A stretch of 5,423 nucleotides of DNA from Myxococcota bacterium (GTDB taxonomy: Bacteria > Myxococcota > Polyangia > GCA-2747355 > JAKLHH01). How positions within the stretch are numbered: position 1 is the first letter of the stretch; each line of letters begins with the position of its first letter. The stretch covers positions 1 through 5,423 of the forward strand of contig JAKLHH010000609.1 in NCBI GenBank assembly GCA_022710245.1, read 5' to 3'. Of this stretch, positions 1-5,423 are shown piece after piece. Below the pieces are notes generated by a model that worked only from the letters and a program-made list of their open reading frames with translations, did no database searches and was not told the DNA's origin. The position numbers were made by a program, and so were the translations under genes.

Positions 1-419
1 TCGACCACCGCCTGCTCGACGTGGAAGACCTGCGTGCGGCCGGCCTGCTCGAAGAGGTCACCCGCGACCTTGTGCTTCGAGAGCTGGAAGCGATACTCGT
101 CGGCGCAGCCCGGCTCGTACCAGTTCACCTCGGTCTCGGTCCCCGGCGCGAGCCGATCGTCGAGGTACATGCTGACGCGGATCACCCAGTCACCCGGCGT
201 CGTCTCGACGAGGAACTTGCGCGCGCCCGGGAAGGTGCCGGCGATGTAGTGATCAGGGTCGAGCTGACAGCCCGCGAACTTGCCCTTGCAGACGGGGAAG
301 ACGCCCTCGCACAGCAGCTCCTTGCGACCGCCGATGAAGGTCGCCTCGGAGGAAGAGCCGAGACAGCCGCCGAAGACCGCCGCCGCGGCGAGCAGGGCCA
401 GCGCTTGGATCGCTCTCAT
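1..419 (-). CDS. Putative small Cys-containing lipoprotein, N-terminal part (runs off the left edge)
   Basis: Reading the minus strand from the ATG at 419 gives 139 codons with no stop; the C-terminus lies outside the window. The protein starts MRAIQALALLAAAAVFGGC: one Arg, a hydrophobic core of about 14 residues and a Cys at 19, which is a signal-peptide plus lipobox arrangement. The lipobox is FGGC, so Phe at -3 is less usual than Leu. After a short Gly/Ser linker (20-24), the mature part has Cys at 37, 44, 51 and 105, the first three spaced exactly seven apart, suggesting disulfides and an extracytoplasmic location. Residues 60-103 alternate polar and hydrophobic residues with Gly/Pro turns and read like a small beta-sandwich. 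The ATG is chosen because the signal peptide begins there; no Shine-Dalgarno precedes it. I recognise no named family. Predicted role: an envelope lipoprotein of unknown function, transcribed divergently from the TPR gene. Export is fairly sure; lipidation is less so, and a plain secreted protein is the alternative. Confidence 0.82.
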   Translation of the reverse strand, partial: MRAIQALALLAAAAVFGGCLGSSSEATFIGGRKELLCEGVFPVCKGKFAGCQLDPDHYIAGTFPGARKFLVETTPGDWVIRVSMYLDDRLAPGTETEVNWYEPGCADEYRFQLSKHKVAGDLFEQAGRTQVFHVEQAVV

Positions 420-427
420 CAGCAGGC

Positions 428-457
428 AGTGTAAGTCACCGGAGGTGGTCGCGGCAA
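428..457 (-). promoter_or_regulatory. Candidate promoter of the lipoprotein gene, giving a leaderless or near-leaderless transcript
   Basis: On the minus strand, TTGCCG (457-452) and TACACT (433-428) are separated by 18 bp; each matches 4 of 6 consensus bases. A start about 7 nt past the -10 falls at about 421, next to the ATG at 419, which agrees with the absence of any ribosome binding site. The -35 hexamer lies inside the first 25-bp repeat unit, and every other unit carries the same or a similar hexamer. Hexamers this weak arise by chance in GC-rich DNA, so this is a hypothesis supported mainly by position. Confidence 0.35.
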
Positions 458-761
458 GCTCCACCGAAGGTGGTCGCGGCAAGCTCCACCGGAGGTGGTC
501 GCGGCAAGCTCCACCGGAGGTGGTCGCGGCAAGCTCCACCGAAGGTGGTCGCAGTAAGCTCCACCGGAGGTGGTCGCGGCAAGCTCCACCGGAGGTGGTC
601 GCGGCAAGCTCCACCGAAGGTGGTCGCAGCAAGCTCCACCGGAGGTGGTCGCGGCAAGCTCCACCGGAGGTGGTCGCGGCAAGCTCCACCGAAGGTGGTC
701 GCAGCAAGCTCCACCGGAGGTGGTCGCGGCAAGCTCCACCGGAGGTGGTCGCGGCAAGCTC
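437..761. repeat. Tandem array of thirteen 25-bp units with a 75-bp higher-order period
   Basis: Thirteen directly abutting 25-bp units start at 437, 462, 487 and so on to 737; a trace of a fourteenth (CAC, 762-764) follows. Each unit contains CCACC-GNA-GGTGG (the first C is the last base of the preceding unit, or T before unit 1), then a TCGCGGCAAGCTC-type tail. Nine units are identical. Units 2, 5, 8 and 11 carry G-to-A at unit position 6; units 5, 8 and 11 also carry G-to-A at position 17, and unit 5 has C-to-T at 19. The variants therefore recur every third unit, and 587-661 is identical to 662-736. There are no spacers, so this is not CRISPR. The unit length is not a multiple of three, so it is unlikely to be a coding repeat. 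It fills the space between two divergent genes and ends 18 bp before the lipoprotein start. Function is unknown: iteron-like protein-binding sites, a structured RNA or a simple minisatellite are all possible. Confidence 0.97.
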
Positions 762-812
762 CACGCGGACTCTTCCGGACCGCGAGGCTCCCTCGTGGCG
801 CGCTGGCCCTGG

Positions 813-869
813 CGCGACGCAGCGCCTTCGCGACGGAACCAGCGTCTGTCGCGGAAGCGCTGCGTCGCG
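813..869. repeat. Large imperfect inverted repeat (22-position stem, 13-nt loop)
   Basis: Bases 813-834 pair with 848-869 around the loop 835-847. I checked each position: 20 Watson-Crick pairs, one T-G wobble (828/854) and one mismatch (826/856). The outer 13 pairs, CGCGACGCAGCGC against GCGCTGCGTCGCG, are perfect and almost all G-C. The loop reads GGAACCAGCGTCT. There is no downstream T-run. Such a stem would fold strongly in RNA from either strand or extrude from supercoiled DNA. Confidence 0.9.
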
Positions 870-927
870 GCGCAGCACAGCGCAGCTCGGAACCAGCGTC
901 TGTCGCGGAAGCGCCGCGTCGCGGCGC
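834..927. repeat. Partial tandem duplication, two 40-bp copies offset by 54 bp
   Basis: Bases 834-873 and 888-927 match at 39 of 40 positions; the only difference is T861 versus C915. The copies begin CGGAACCAGCGTCTGTCGCG. Copy one includes the loop and the right arm of the 813-869 stem, so the left arm (813-834) can pair with either copy. Pairing with copy two (902-923) keeps 19 Watson-Crick pairs and one wobble. The 14 bases between the copies (874-887) and the sequence after the second copy do not match. Confidence 0.93.
911..927. repeat. Perfect 8+8 palindrome with a single central base
   Basis: GCGCCGCG-T-CGCGGCGC is perfectly self-complementary around T919. The corresponding site in copy one (857-873) has T instead of C at 861, which leaves a T-G wobble in the same fold. 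It may be a dimeric protein-binding site, or simply a by-product of CG-rich composition. Confidence 0.8.
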
Positions 928-968
928 GACGCACCTCGCGCGGCACCGCCGGATCCAGCGGCCTCACT

Positions 969-993
969 GGCCATCACCCGTGCTATCATGGCC
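969..993. promoter_or_regulatory. Inverted repeat bracketing the TPR-gene -10 element (possible operator)
   Basis: GGCCAT (969-974) and ATGGCC (988-993) are exact reverse complements separated by 13 bp, and the candidate extended -10 (981-989) lies between and partly inside them. The position is what one expects of a repressor or activator half-site pair. Six-base arms can occur by chance, so confidence is low. Confidence 0.3.
981..989 (+). promoter_or_regulatory. Candidate extended -10 promoter of the TPR gene
   Basis: The sequence TGCTATCAT fits the extended -10 form TGnTATAAT with one mismatch, and it stands out as one of the few AT-richer spots in the intergenic region. No good -35 is seen 16-18 bp upstream, which an extended -10 can tolerate. 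The predicted start at about 996 gives a leader of roughly 45 nt before the ATG at 1042. It would place the in-frame ATG at 988 inside the promoter, which supports choosing 1042 as the start. Confidence 0.55.
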
Positions 994-1026
994 GTCCCGA
1001 AGACAGCCAGCCACTCACCCACGATC

Positions 1027-1037
1027 GGAGACAGGGG
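1027..1037 (+). promoter_or_regulatory. Ribosome binding region of the TPR gene
   Basis: GGAG at 1027-1030 lies 11 nt before the ATG at 1042, and a second purine run, AGGGGA (1033-1038), lies 3 nt before it. GGAG is the better anti-Shine-Dalgarno match, with somewhat long spacing. The alternative in-frame ATG at 988 has no purine-rich sequence upstream, so this site decides the start. Confidence 0.55.
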
Positions 1038-1041
1038 ATCC

Positions 1042-4000
1042 ATGGACAAGGACCGTTCCAGGGACAGCGACCTGCAGCAGCTCCGTGAGCGTCTTGCGCG
1101 GAAGACCGAGGCTGAGCCCTCCGTGGTCGTCGACCAGGCGGCGCTCGAGGGGCCGATCCAGCGGGAGCCGAGCTTCTCGATGATCGAGGCGACGGAGCTC
1201 GAGGAGGTCGAGGAGGTGGAGGGCGCGCCGGAGGTCGAGGAGGCCGAGGGGCCGACTCTGGAGATCAGCGCGGAGCCGGAGTCGCCGGTCTCCGACGAGG
1301 GACCGATGCGGCCACCGCCGACGCCGTCGCTCGCGCAGCCTCCACAGCCTCCGCTGAAGCAGGCAGCGCCGGTCCCGCCGGCGCCGCAGCCGGCGCCGCC
1401 GCAGCCGGCACCGCCGCAGCCGGCACCGTCGCAGCCGGGCGCGGCGATCCCGGCGGAGCGCTGGCGCCGCGAGCGCGGCTTCTTCCAGCGTGAGGCGCGC
1501 GCGCTCGCCGAGCGGCAGCCGGACCGCGCCGCGCAGATGTACCTCGAGGCGGCCTTCTCTGCGGAGCGGGGTGACGAGGGGCGCGAGGCGGTCGTCGTCG
1601 ATCTGGAGGCCGCGCTCGCGCTGCGGCCGGGCAGCGCGTGGCTCCTGCCGGCGGCGCGGCGCTTGCTCCTCAGGCAGCAGCTCTTCGATCGCGCGCTCGA
1701 GCTGTCGCGGCGCGAGGTGGAGCTCGGCGGGGAGAGCTCCGCGCGCGCCGCGGTGCTGCAGGAGGCGGCGGCGCTGCTGCGCTTCCAGCGGCTCGATCGG
1801 CGCGCCGCGCTGGACCTGGTCGAGCAGGGGCTCACCTTGCAGGCCGGGAGCACGCTCCTCCTCGGCGACGCCGTCTCCCTGCGCGAGGAGCTCGGGCTCC
1901 ACGCGGAGGCTGCGGCGGCGCTCGAGCAGCTCGCCACGGTGCTCACCTCGTCCGAGGAGCGCGCCCTCTATCTCTACTCGGCGGGCACGCTGCGCGACGA
2001 GCGGCTCGATCAGCCCGAGGCCGCCGAGGTGGCCTACCGCGCCGCCGTGGAGGCCGACCGCTCCAACCTCCCCGCGGTGATGGCCCTCGCCCACCACTAC
2101 GAGCGGCGTGGCCTGTGGACCCCGCTCGCCGCGACGCTCGCGCAGATGGCAGAGCTCGTCCATGATCCGGCCACCGAGGCACGACTCCTCTATCAGTCGG
2201 GATCGCTCCACCTCGACCGCACCGGCGATCTGGAGGCCGCGGCGCGCGATCTGGGGCGGGCGGCGAAGGCCTCGCCGCGAAGCCACTCGACGCTGCTGCG
2301 GCTCGCCTATGTGCACGAGGCGCGCGGCCGCACGCGCGAGCTGATCACGACGCTGCAGCAGCTCCTCGAGCTCACGCTCGACTCGCAGGGACGCGCCGCG
2401 CTCCTCACGCACATCGGCTGGCTCCTGCAGACCCGGCTGAGCGAGCCCGAGGAGGCGATCCGCGCCTACCGGCAGGCGCTTCGCGAGCTGGAGGCGTATC
2501 TGCCGGCGCTGCAGTCGCTCGGCATGCTCTACCGCCACCGCGGCGAGCACGACGCGCTCCTCGAGATCTATGCGCCGGAGGTGGAGGGCTCGCTGCCGGC
2601 GCGGGCGCGCGCGGTGCGCTGCCTGGAGATGGCCGAGATCCTCGTCGAGGAGCTCAAGCGGCCGGGGGAGGCGGAGCGCTGGTATCGCCGCGCGCTGGAG
2701 CTCGACCCCACGCTGCAGCTCGCCTTCTGGTACCTGAGCCGGCTGCTGCAGGAGCTCGGCGCCTTCGATCGCCTCGCCGAGCTGGTCACGGCGCAGGCCG
2801 AGCGCTGCGCCGACGCGAAGACGCGCAACTACCTGCTGCTGGAGCTGGCGAGGCTGCAGGCCGGGCCGCTCGGCGCAGGGGACCGCGCGATCGAGACGCT
2901 CGAGGGGATGCGCGAGGCTGACCGGACGCGCAGCACGGCGCTGCTGCTCCTCGAGCTCTACGAGCGCAGCGGGAGGCGGGCGGAGCAGGCGGGCTTCCTC
3001 CTCGAGCTCGCGCGGGACACGCAGGATCCCGCGGAGGCCCAGGCGCGGCGGCTGCAGGCGGCCGCGGTGCTGGAGCGGCTCGAGGAGCACGGCCGCGCGC
3101 TGGAGGTGTACAGGCAGGTCCTCGGCGAGGATCCCCTCTGCGTGGCGGCGCTGCGGGGCGCCGGGCGGATCCACCACCGGCTGGGGGCGTGGAACGAGCT
3201 GGTCAAGCTCCACTACCATGAGCTGAAGTCGGATCCCGATCGCCCGGACAGCGCGATCCTGCTCTGCCGCATCGGACGGCTGCTCGAGGAGAACCTCGGG
3301 CAGGTGTCGGCGGCGATCAAGGCGTACGCGAAGGCGCTCGAGCGAGACCCGGCGTGCGCGCCGGCGCTGGCGGCGCTCGAGCGGCTGGTCCGCGGCGAGA
3401 AGCGGTGGGACGACCTGGTGCAGGTGCTGCAGAACCACGCGGCGGCGCGGGTCGACCGCTCCGCGGCGGCGGACGCGCTCTGCCGAGCGGCGGAGGTGGC
3501 GGACTGCCAGCTCGACGACCTCGCGCGATCGGTGCCTCTCTATTTGAATGCGCAGGCTCTCCACCCGGAGGCGAGGGGTGTGCGTCACGGGCTGGTGCGG
3601 GTCTACCGACGGCAGCGGAACTGGCAGGCCGTGGCGGACACCCTGCGGGAGCTGATCGGCTCGGCCAGCTCGCAGGAGGAGGGCTGCCTGCTGCGGCTCG
3701 AGCTCGCGCGCGTGAGTGAGTTCAGGCTGGGCGCGCCGGCTGACCTGGGGCTGTATCAGTCGGCGGCGACGCTCCTCGGCAAGCACCTCCGCGTGGAGCG
3801 GACGCGCGTGCTGAGGACGCTGGACGCGGCCGAGCTCCCGTTCTGGCTGCAGGACCTCGGGCACGAGACGGAGGACCCGGCGCTGGCGGCGGCGCACCTG
3901 CTCGAGAGCGCGTATCGGCGCGAGCTCGGGATGGCAGGGGGGACCGCGCTGGAGGCGGCGCAGCAGGCGTACGAGCGGCGTCCCGAGGAGCCGGCGGTCG

Positions 4001-5423
4001 TCTGGGCGCTGGAGCGTGCGCTGTGGCGTGAGCGGTGCTGGCACGCGCTCGGCGTGCTGCGGGAGAAGGAGGCGGCGCTCGAGGTCGACCCGACCGTACG
4101 CATGGGGAGGCTGATCGGCGCGGCGGCGGCCTTCCTGCTGGGGGGCGAGGGCGGCGAGGCGCGGCGGGTCGCGCAGGAGTGCCTCGGACATGATGCCCGG
4201 TACCTGCCGGCGCTGCGCGTGCTCGCGCAGCTCGCCGAGCAGGAGGGGCAGTGGGCGGAGCTGGCCGCGCTCGACGATCGGATCGCCCTGGCGAGCAGCG
4301 ACGACGAGAACCGGATGGTCCACTGCCTGCGGGCGGCCGAGCTGTGGTCCGAGAAGGTGCACGACCCGGCGAGGGCGCTGGGGAGCCTGGCGGTGGCGCT
4401 GACGGATCAGCCGTGTCACCCGGAGGCGTTCGCGCACGCGGAGCGGCTGCTGCGGGAGGCGGGCAAGTTCGGCGAGCTGTCGCGTCTCTACCGGCGGCGC
4501 ATCAAGGCCACCGAGGAGAGCGCCCCCCGGATCGAGCTGATGCGACAGCACGCGCGGCTGCTGCGAGATGACCTGGTTGATGCGGGGCAGGCGGTCGCGC
4601 AGCTCTCGGATCTGCTCGCGCTGGCGCCGGCGGACTCGGCGGCGCTGCTCGAGCTGTCGGACCTGCTGGTGGCGCAGAAGCACTGGTCGGACGCGGCTGC
4701 CAAGCTGGCGGCGCTGGAGGCGCAGGCCGAGGACCGGGAGGTGAGGCACCGCGCGCGGCTGCGGCAGGCGGAGCTCTGGCTGCACCACCTGCACGAGCCC
4801 AAGCGGGCCCAGGAGATCCTCGCAGCGGCGCTCGAGGAGCGGCCGGATGACCTGGAGGCCAAGAAGCGCATGGTCGAGCTCTGCTCGATCGAGGGGAACT
4901 GGGAGGGCGCGAGGGCGATCCTGGAGACGGTGGCGGTCGATAACGAGCTGCAGGTGCAGGTCTGGGCGGTGGTGCAGCTGGCGGAGGTGGCGCGGCTCGG
5001 CCTGCGCGATGACGCGCTCGGGCGCCGCTACGAGGCGGACGCGCTGCGGCTGGTCTTTGCGGACCGGGGCGGGCTGGAGCAGCTGGTCGAGCACTACCGC
5101 CGCCGTCGGGAGCAGGAGCGCTTCGTGGCGCGGGCGGAGTCGTACCTGGTTGATTCGCACCCGCTCGGAGGGGCGCCGTACCTGAGGGCGGCGCTCGGGC
5201 GCCTGCTCCTCGAAGATCTCGGGCAGCACACCCGAGCCATGGAGCACCTGCGCAAGGGCCTCGCTGCGGAACCTGGTAGCGAGGAGATCCGGATCCTGCT
5301 CGCGCAGGCGCACGAGCGTGCGGGTGAGCTGGACCAGGCTGAGCGGGAGTGCCGCTCGGTCCTGGACGTGAACCCGGGCAGCGTGGCCGCATATCGCGGG
5401 CTCGCGCGAGTGGCTGATCAGCG
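1042..5423 (+). CDS. Giant cytoplasmic tetratricopeptide-repeat (TPR) protein, N-terminal 1460 residues (runs off the right edge)
   Basis: The frame is open from the ATG at 1042 to the window end: 1460 codons and no stop. There is no signal peptide or membrane segment (MDKDRSRDSDLQQLRERLAR), so it is probably cytoplasmic. Residues 1-48 are polar, 49-86 strongly acidic (Glu-rich) and 88-137 Pro/Ala/Gln-rich with PAPPQ repeats: a disordered tether. From about 139 on it is all helical, rich in Leu, Ala, Glu and Arg, with TPR-like segments such as EEAIRAYRQAL (471-481), GEAERWYRRALELDP (542-556) and a typical 34-residue step between 1403 and 1437. The anchor position of helix B recurs about every 72 residues, so the modules are double TPRs. 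TPR solenoids bind peptides or proteins and scaffold complexes; no catalytic domain is visible. Partner and pathway are unknown. The start is set by the promoter and ribosome binding site; ATG 988 would add 18 residues. HEAT- or Sel1-like solenoids are less likely, given the Y-x-x-A-L and Asp-Pro signatures. Large TPR proteins of this style are common in myxobacteria. Confidence 0.95.
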   Translation, partial: MDKDRSRDSDLQQLRERLARKTEAEPSVVVDQAALEGPIQREPSFSMIEATELEEVEEVEGAPEVEEAEGPTLEISAEPESPVSDEGPMRPPPTPSLAQPPQPPLKQAAPVPPAPQPAPPQPAPPQPAPSQPGAAIPAERWRRERGFFQREARALAERQPDRAAQMYLEAAFSAERGDEGREAVVVDLEAALALRPGSAWLLPAARRLLLRQQLFDRALELSRREVELGGESSARAAVLQEAAALLRFQRLDRRAALDLVEQGLTLQAGSTLLLGDAVSLREELGLHAEAAAALEQLATVLTSSEERALYLYSAGTLRDERLDQPEAAEVAYRAAVEADRSNLPAVMALAHHYERRGLWTPLAATLAQMAELVHDPATEARLLYQSGSLHLDRTGDLEAAARDLGRAAKASPRSHSTLLRLAYVHEARGRTRELITTLQQLLELTLDSQGRAALLTHIGWLLQTRLSEPEEAIRAYRQALRELEAYLPALQSLGMLYRHRGEHDALLEIYAPEVEGSLPARARAVRCLEMAEILVEELKRPGEAERWYRRALELDPTLQLAFWYLSRLLQELGAFDRLAELVTAQAERCADAKTRNYLLLELARLQAGPLGAGDRAIETLEGMREADRTRSTALLLLELYERSGRRAEQAGFLLELARDTQDPAEAQARRLQAAAVLERLEEHGRALEVYRQVLGEDPLCVAALRGAGRIHHRLGAWNELVKLHYHELKSDPDRPDSAILLCRIGRLLEENLGQVSAAIKAYAKALERDPACAPALAALERLVRGEKRWDDLVQVLQNHAAARVDRSAAADALCRAAEVADCQLDDLARSVPLYLNAQALHPEARGVRHGLVRVYRRQRNWQAVADTLRELIGSASSQEEGCLLRLELARVSEFRLGAPADLGLYQSAATLLGKHLRVERTRVLRTLDAAELPFWLQDLGHETEDPALAAAHLLESAYRRELGMAGGTALEAAQQAYERRPEEPAVVWALERALWRERCWHALGVLREKEAALEVDPTVRMGRLIGAAAAFLLGGEGGEARRVAQECLGHDARYLPALRVLAQLAEQEGQWAELAALDDRIALASSDDENRMVHCLRAAELWSEKVHDPARALGSLAVALTDQPCHPEAFAHAERLLREAGKFGELSRLYRRRIKATEESAPRIELMRQHARLLRDDLVDAGQAVAQLSDLLALAPADSAALLELSDLLVAQKHWSDAAAKLAALEAQAEDREVRHRARLRQAELWLHHLHEPKRAQEILAAALEERPDDLEAKKRMVELCSIEGNWEGARAILETVAVDNELQVQVWAVVQLAEVARLGLRDDALGRRYEADALRLVFADRGGLEQLVEHYRRRREQERFVARAESYLVDSHPLGGAPYLRAALGRLLLEDLGQHTRAMEHLRKGLAAEPGSEEIRILLAQAHERAGELDQAERECRSVLDVNPGSVAAYRGLARVADQ
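1378..1434 (+). repeat. 15-bp in-frame coding repeat (PAPPQ) in the TPR protein linker
   Basis: A 12-bp partial unit (1378-1389) is followed by three 15-bp units at 1390, 1405 and 1420, encoding PAPQ, PAPPQ, PAPPQ and PAPSQ. The units differ at one or two bases (GCG/GCA for Ala, CCG/TCG). Such Pro/Ala/Gln repeats form an extended, flexible linker between the acidic N-terminus and the helical array, and they can vary in copy number by slippage. Confidence 0.9.
1603..5423 (+). repeat. Protein-level array of about eighteen 72-residue double-TPR modules
   Basis: Aligning the pattern [aromatic or aliphatic]-x-x-A-L of helix B by eye places its first residue at 188, 260, 332, 404, 476, 548, 620, 690, 762, 834, 905, 977, 1044, 1116, 1188, 1260, about 1331 and 1403. 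Twelve of the 17 steps are exactly 72 residues; the others are 67-72. Within a module the order is helix A, helix B (A-I-x-A-Y-x-x-A-L), a D/E-P type turn, helix A' (A-L-x-x-L) and helix B' (W/F-x-x-L). The modules have diverged beyond obvious DNA similarity, so the duplication is old. Confidence 0.8.

Larger units (their letters stand above)
765..960. other. GC-rich structured intergenic segment without a convincing gene
   Basis: This stretch between the 25-bp array and the TPR promoter contains no open frame with credible start, ribosome binding site and protein-like composition. It is dominated by overlapping inverted and direct repeats: a small hairpin at 783-795 (CGAGG-CTC-CCTCG), the large stem-loop 813-869, the 54-bp-offset duplication 834-927 and the palindrome 911-927. 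None is followed by a T-tract on either strand, so none looks like a simple intrinsic terminator. A structured RNA, a protein-binding DNA cruciform or a decayed repeat element are possible readings. Confidence 0.6.

Noticed and set aside
21..434. Plus-strand open frame over the left end
   Set aside because: It is antisense to the minus-strand gene, which has a clear signal peptide, sensible composition and Cys pattern. The plus-strand product is Arg/Ala/Leu/Glu-biased with no recognisable features.
437..761. CRISPR array
   Set aside because: The repeats abut directly with no unique spacers, and no cas genes are present.
813..869. Intrinsic transcription terminator
   Set aside because: The stem is strong, but no T-run follows on either strand, and the flanking genes diverge, so no gene ends here.
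419..967. A 182-codon minus-strand frame through the 25-bp array, whose TGA overlaps the lipoprotein ATG (TGATG)
   Set aside because: The overlap resembles translational coupling, but the array unit is not a multiple of three and lacks stops in most frames, so open frames arise automatically. The product is Arg/Pro low-complexity sequence, and no promoter or ribosome binding site is visible at 967.
988..1041. Upstream in-frame ATG at 988 as the TPR gene start
   Set aside because: It has no ribosome binding site and lies within the candidate -10 element. The 18 extra residues add nothing recognisable.
470..1183. Plus-strand frames through the array (starting at 470 and 570) and on towards or into the TPR gene
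   Set aside because: They translate the minisatellite in shifted frames, run through structured non-coding DNA and end out of frame near or inside the TPR gene. The composition is not protein-like.
1015..5313. A 1432-codon open frame on the minus strand
   Set aside because: It is codon-for-codon antisense to the TPR gene. It stays open only because the TPR gene never uses TTA, CTA or TCA, which are rare in such GC-rich DNA. Its product is an Arg/Leu/Gln-rich string with no domain pattern and no ribosome binding site.

Overview
The window is very GC-rich, with nearly every third codon position G or C. It looks like accessory or lineage-specific DNA from a large-genome, high-GC bacterium. A myxobacterial (Polyangia/Myxococcia-type) source fits best: a Cys-rich small lipoprotein, a giant cytoplasmic TPR protein with an acidic and Pro/Ala/Gln-rich N-terminus, and a TGnTATnnT-type promoter. 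This assignment is an inference from style, not from a marker gene.

Layout. Two divergent genes flank an unusually elaborate intergenic region of about 620 bp. On the left (1-419, minus strand) is the N-terminal part of a secreted, probably lipid-anchored protein that runs off the window. On the right (1042-5423, plus strand) is a gene of at least 1460 codons that also runs off the window. It encodes an all-helical TPR solenoid. Read by eye, its conserved helix-B anchor recurs about every 72 residues, 18 times, so the protein is a regular array of double-TPR modules. This gene is the dominant feature; the long open frames on the opposite strand are composition shadows of it.

The intergenic region has three parts. 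(i) 437-761 is a minisatellite of thirteen 25-bp units with no spacers. Each unit contains a CCACC/GGTGG hairpin, and the units follow a three-unit (75-bp) higher-order pattern. (ii) 765-960 is a GC-rich structured segment. It contains a 22-position near-perfect stem-loop, a 54-bp-offset duplication of its right arm, and a perfect 8+8 palindrome in the second copy. (iii) 969-1041 holds the likely promoter (extended -10) and ribosome binding site of the TPR gene. The proposed promoter of the lipoprotein gene uses the first unit of the array as its -35 region, which would make that mRNA leaderless or nearly so.

How the parts work together. The divergent arrangement allows shared regulation from the repeat region. 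No enzyme or defence domain is visible. The most likely roles are an envelope lipoprotein and a cytoplasmic protein-protein interaction scaffold, but neither can be given a specific function from this sequence.
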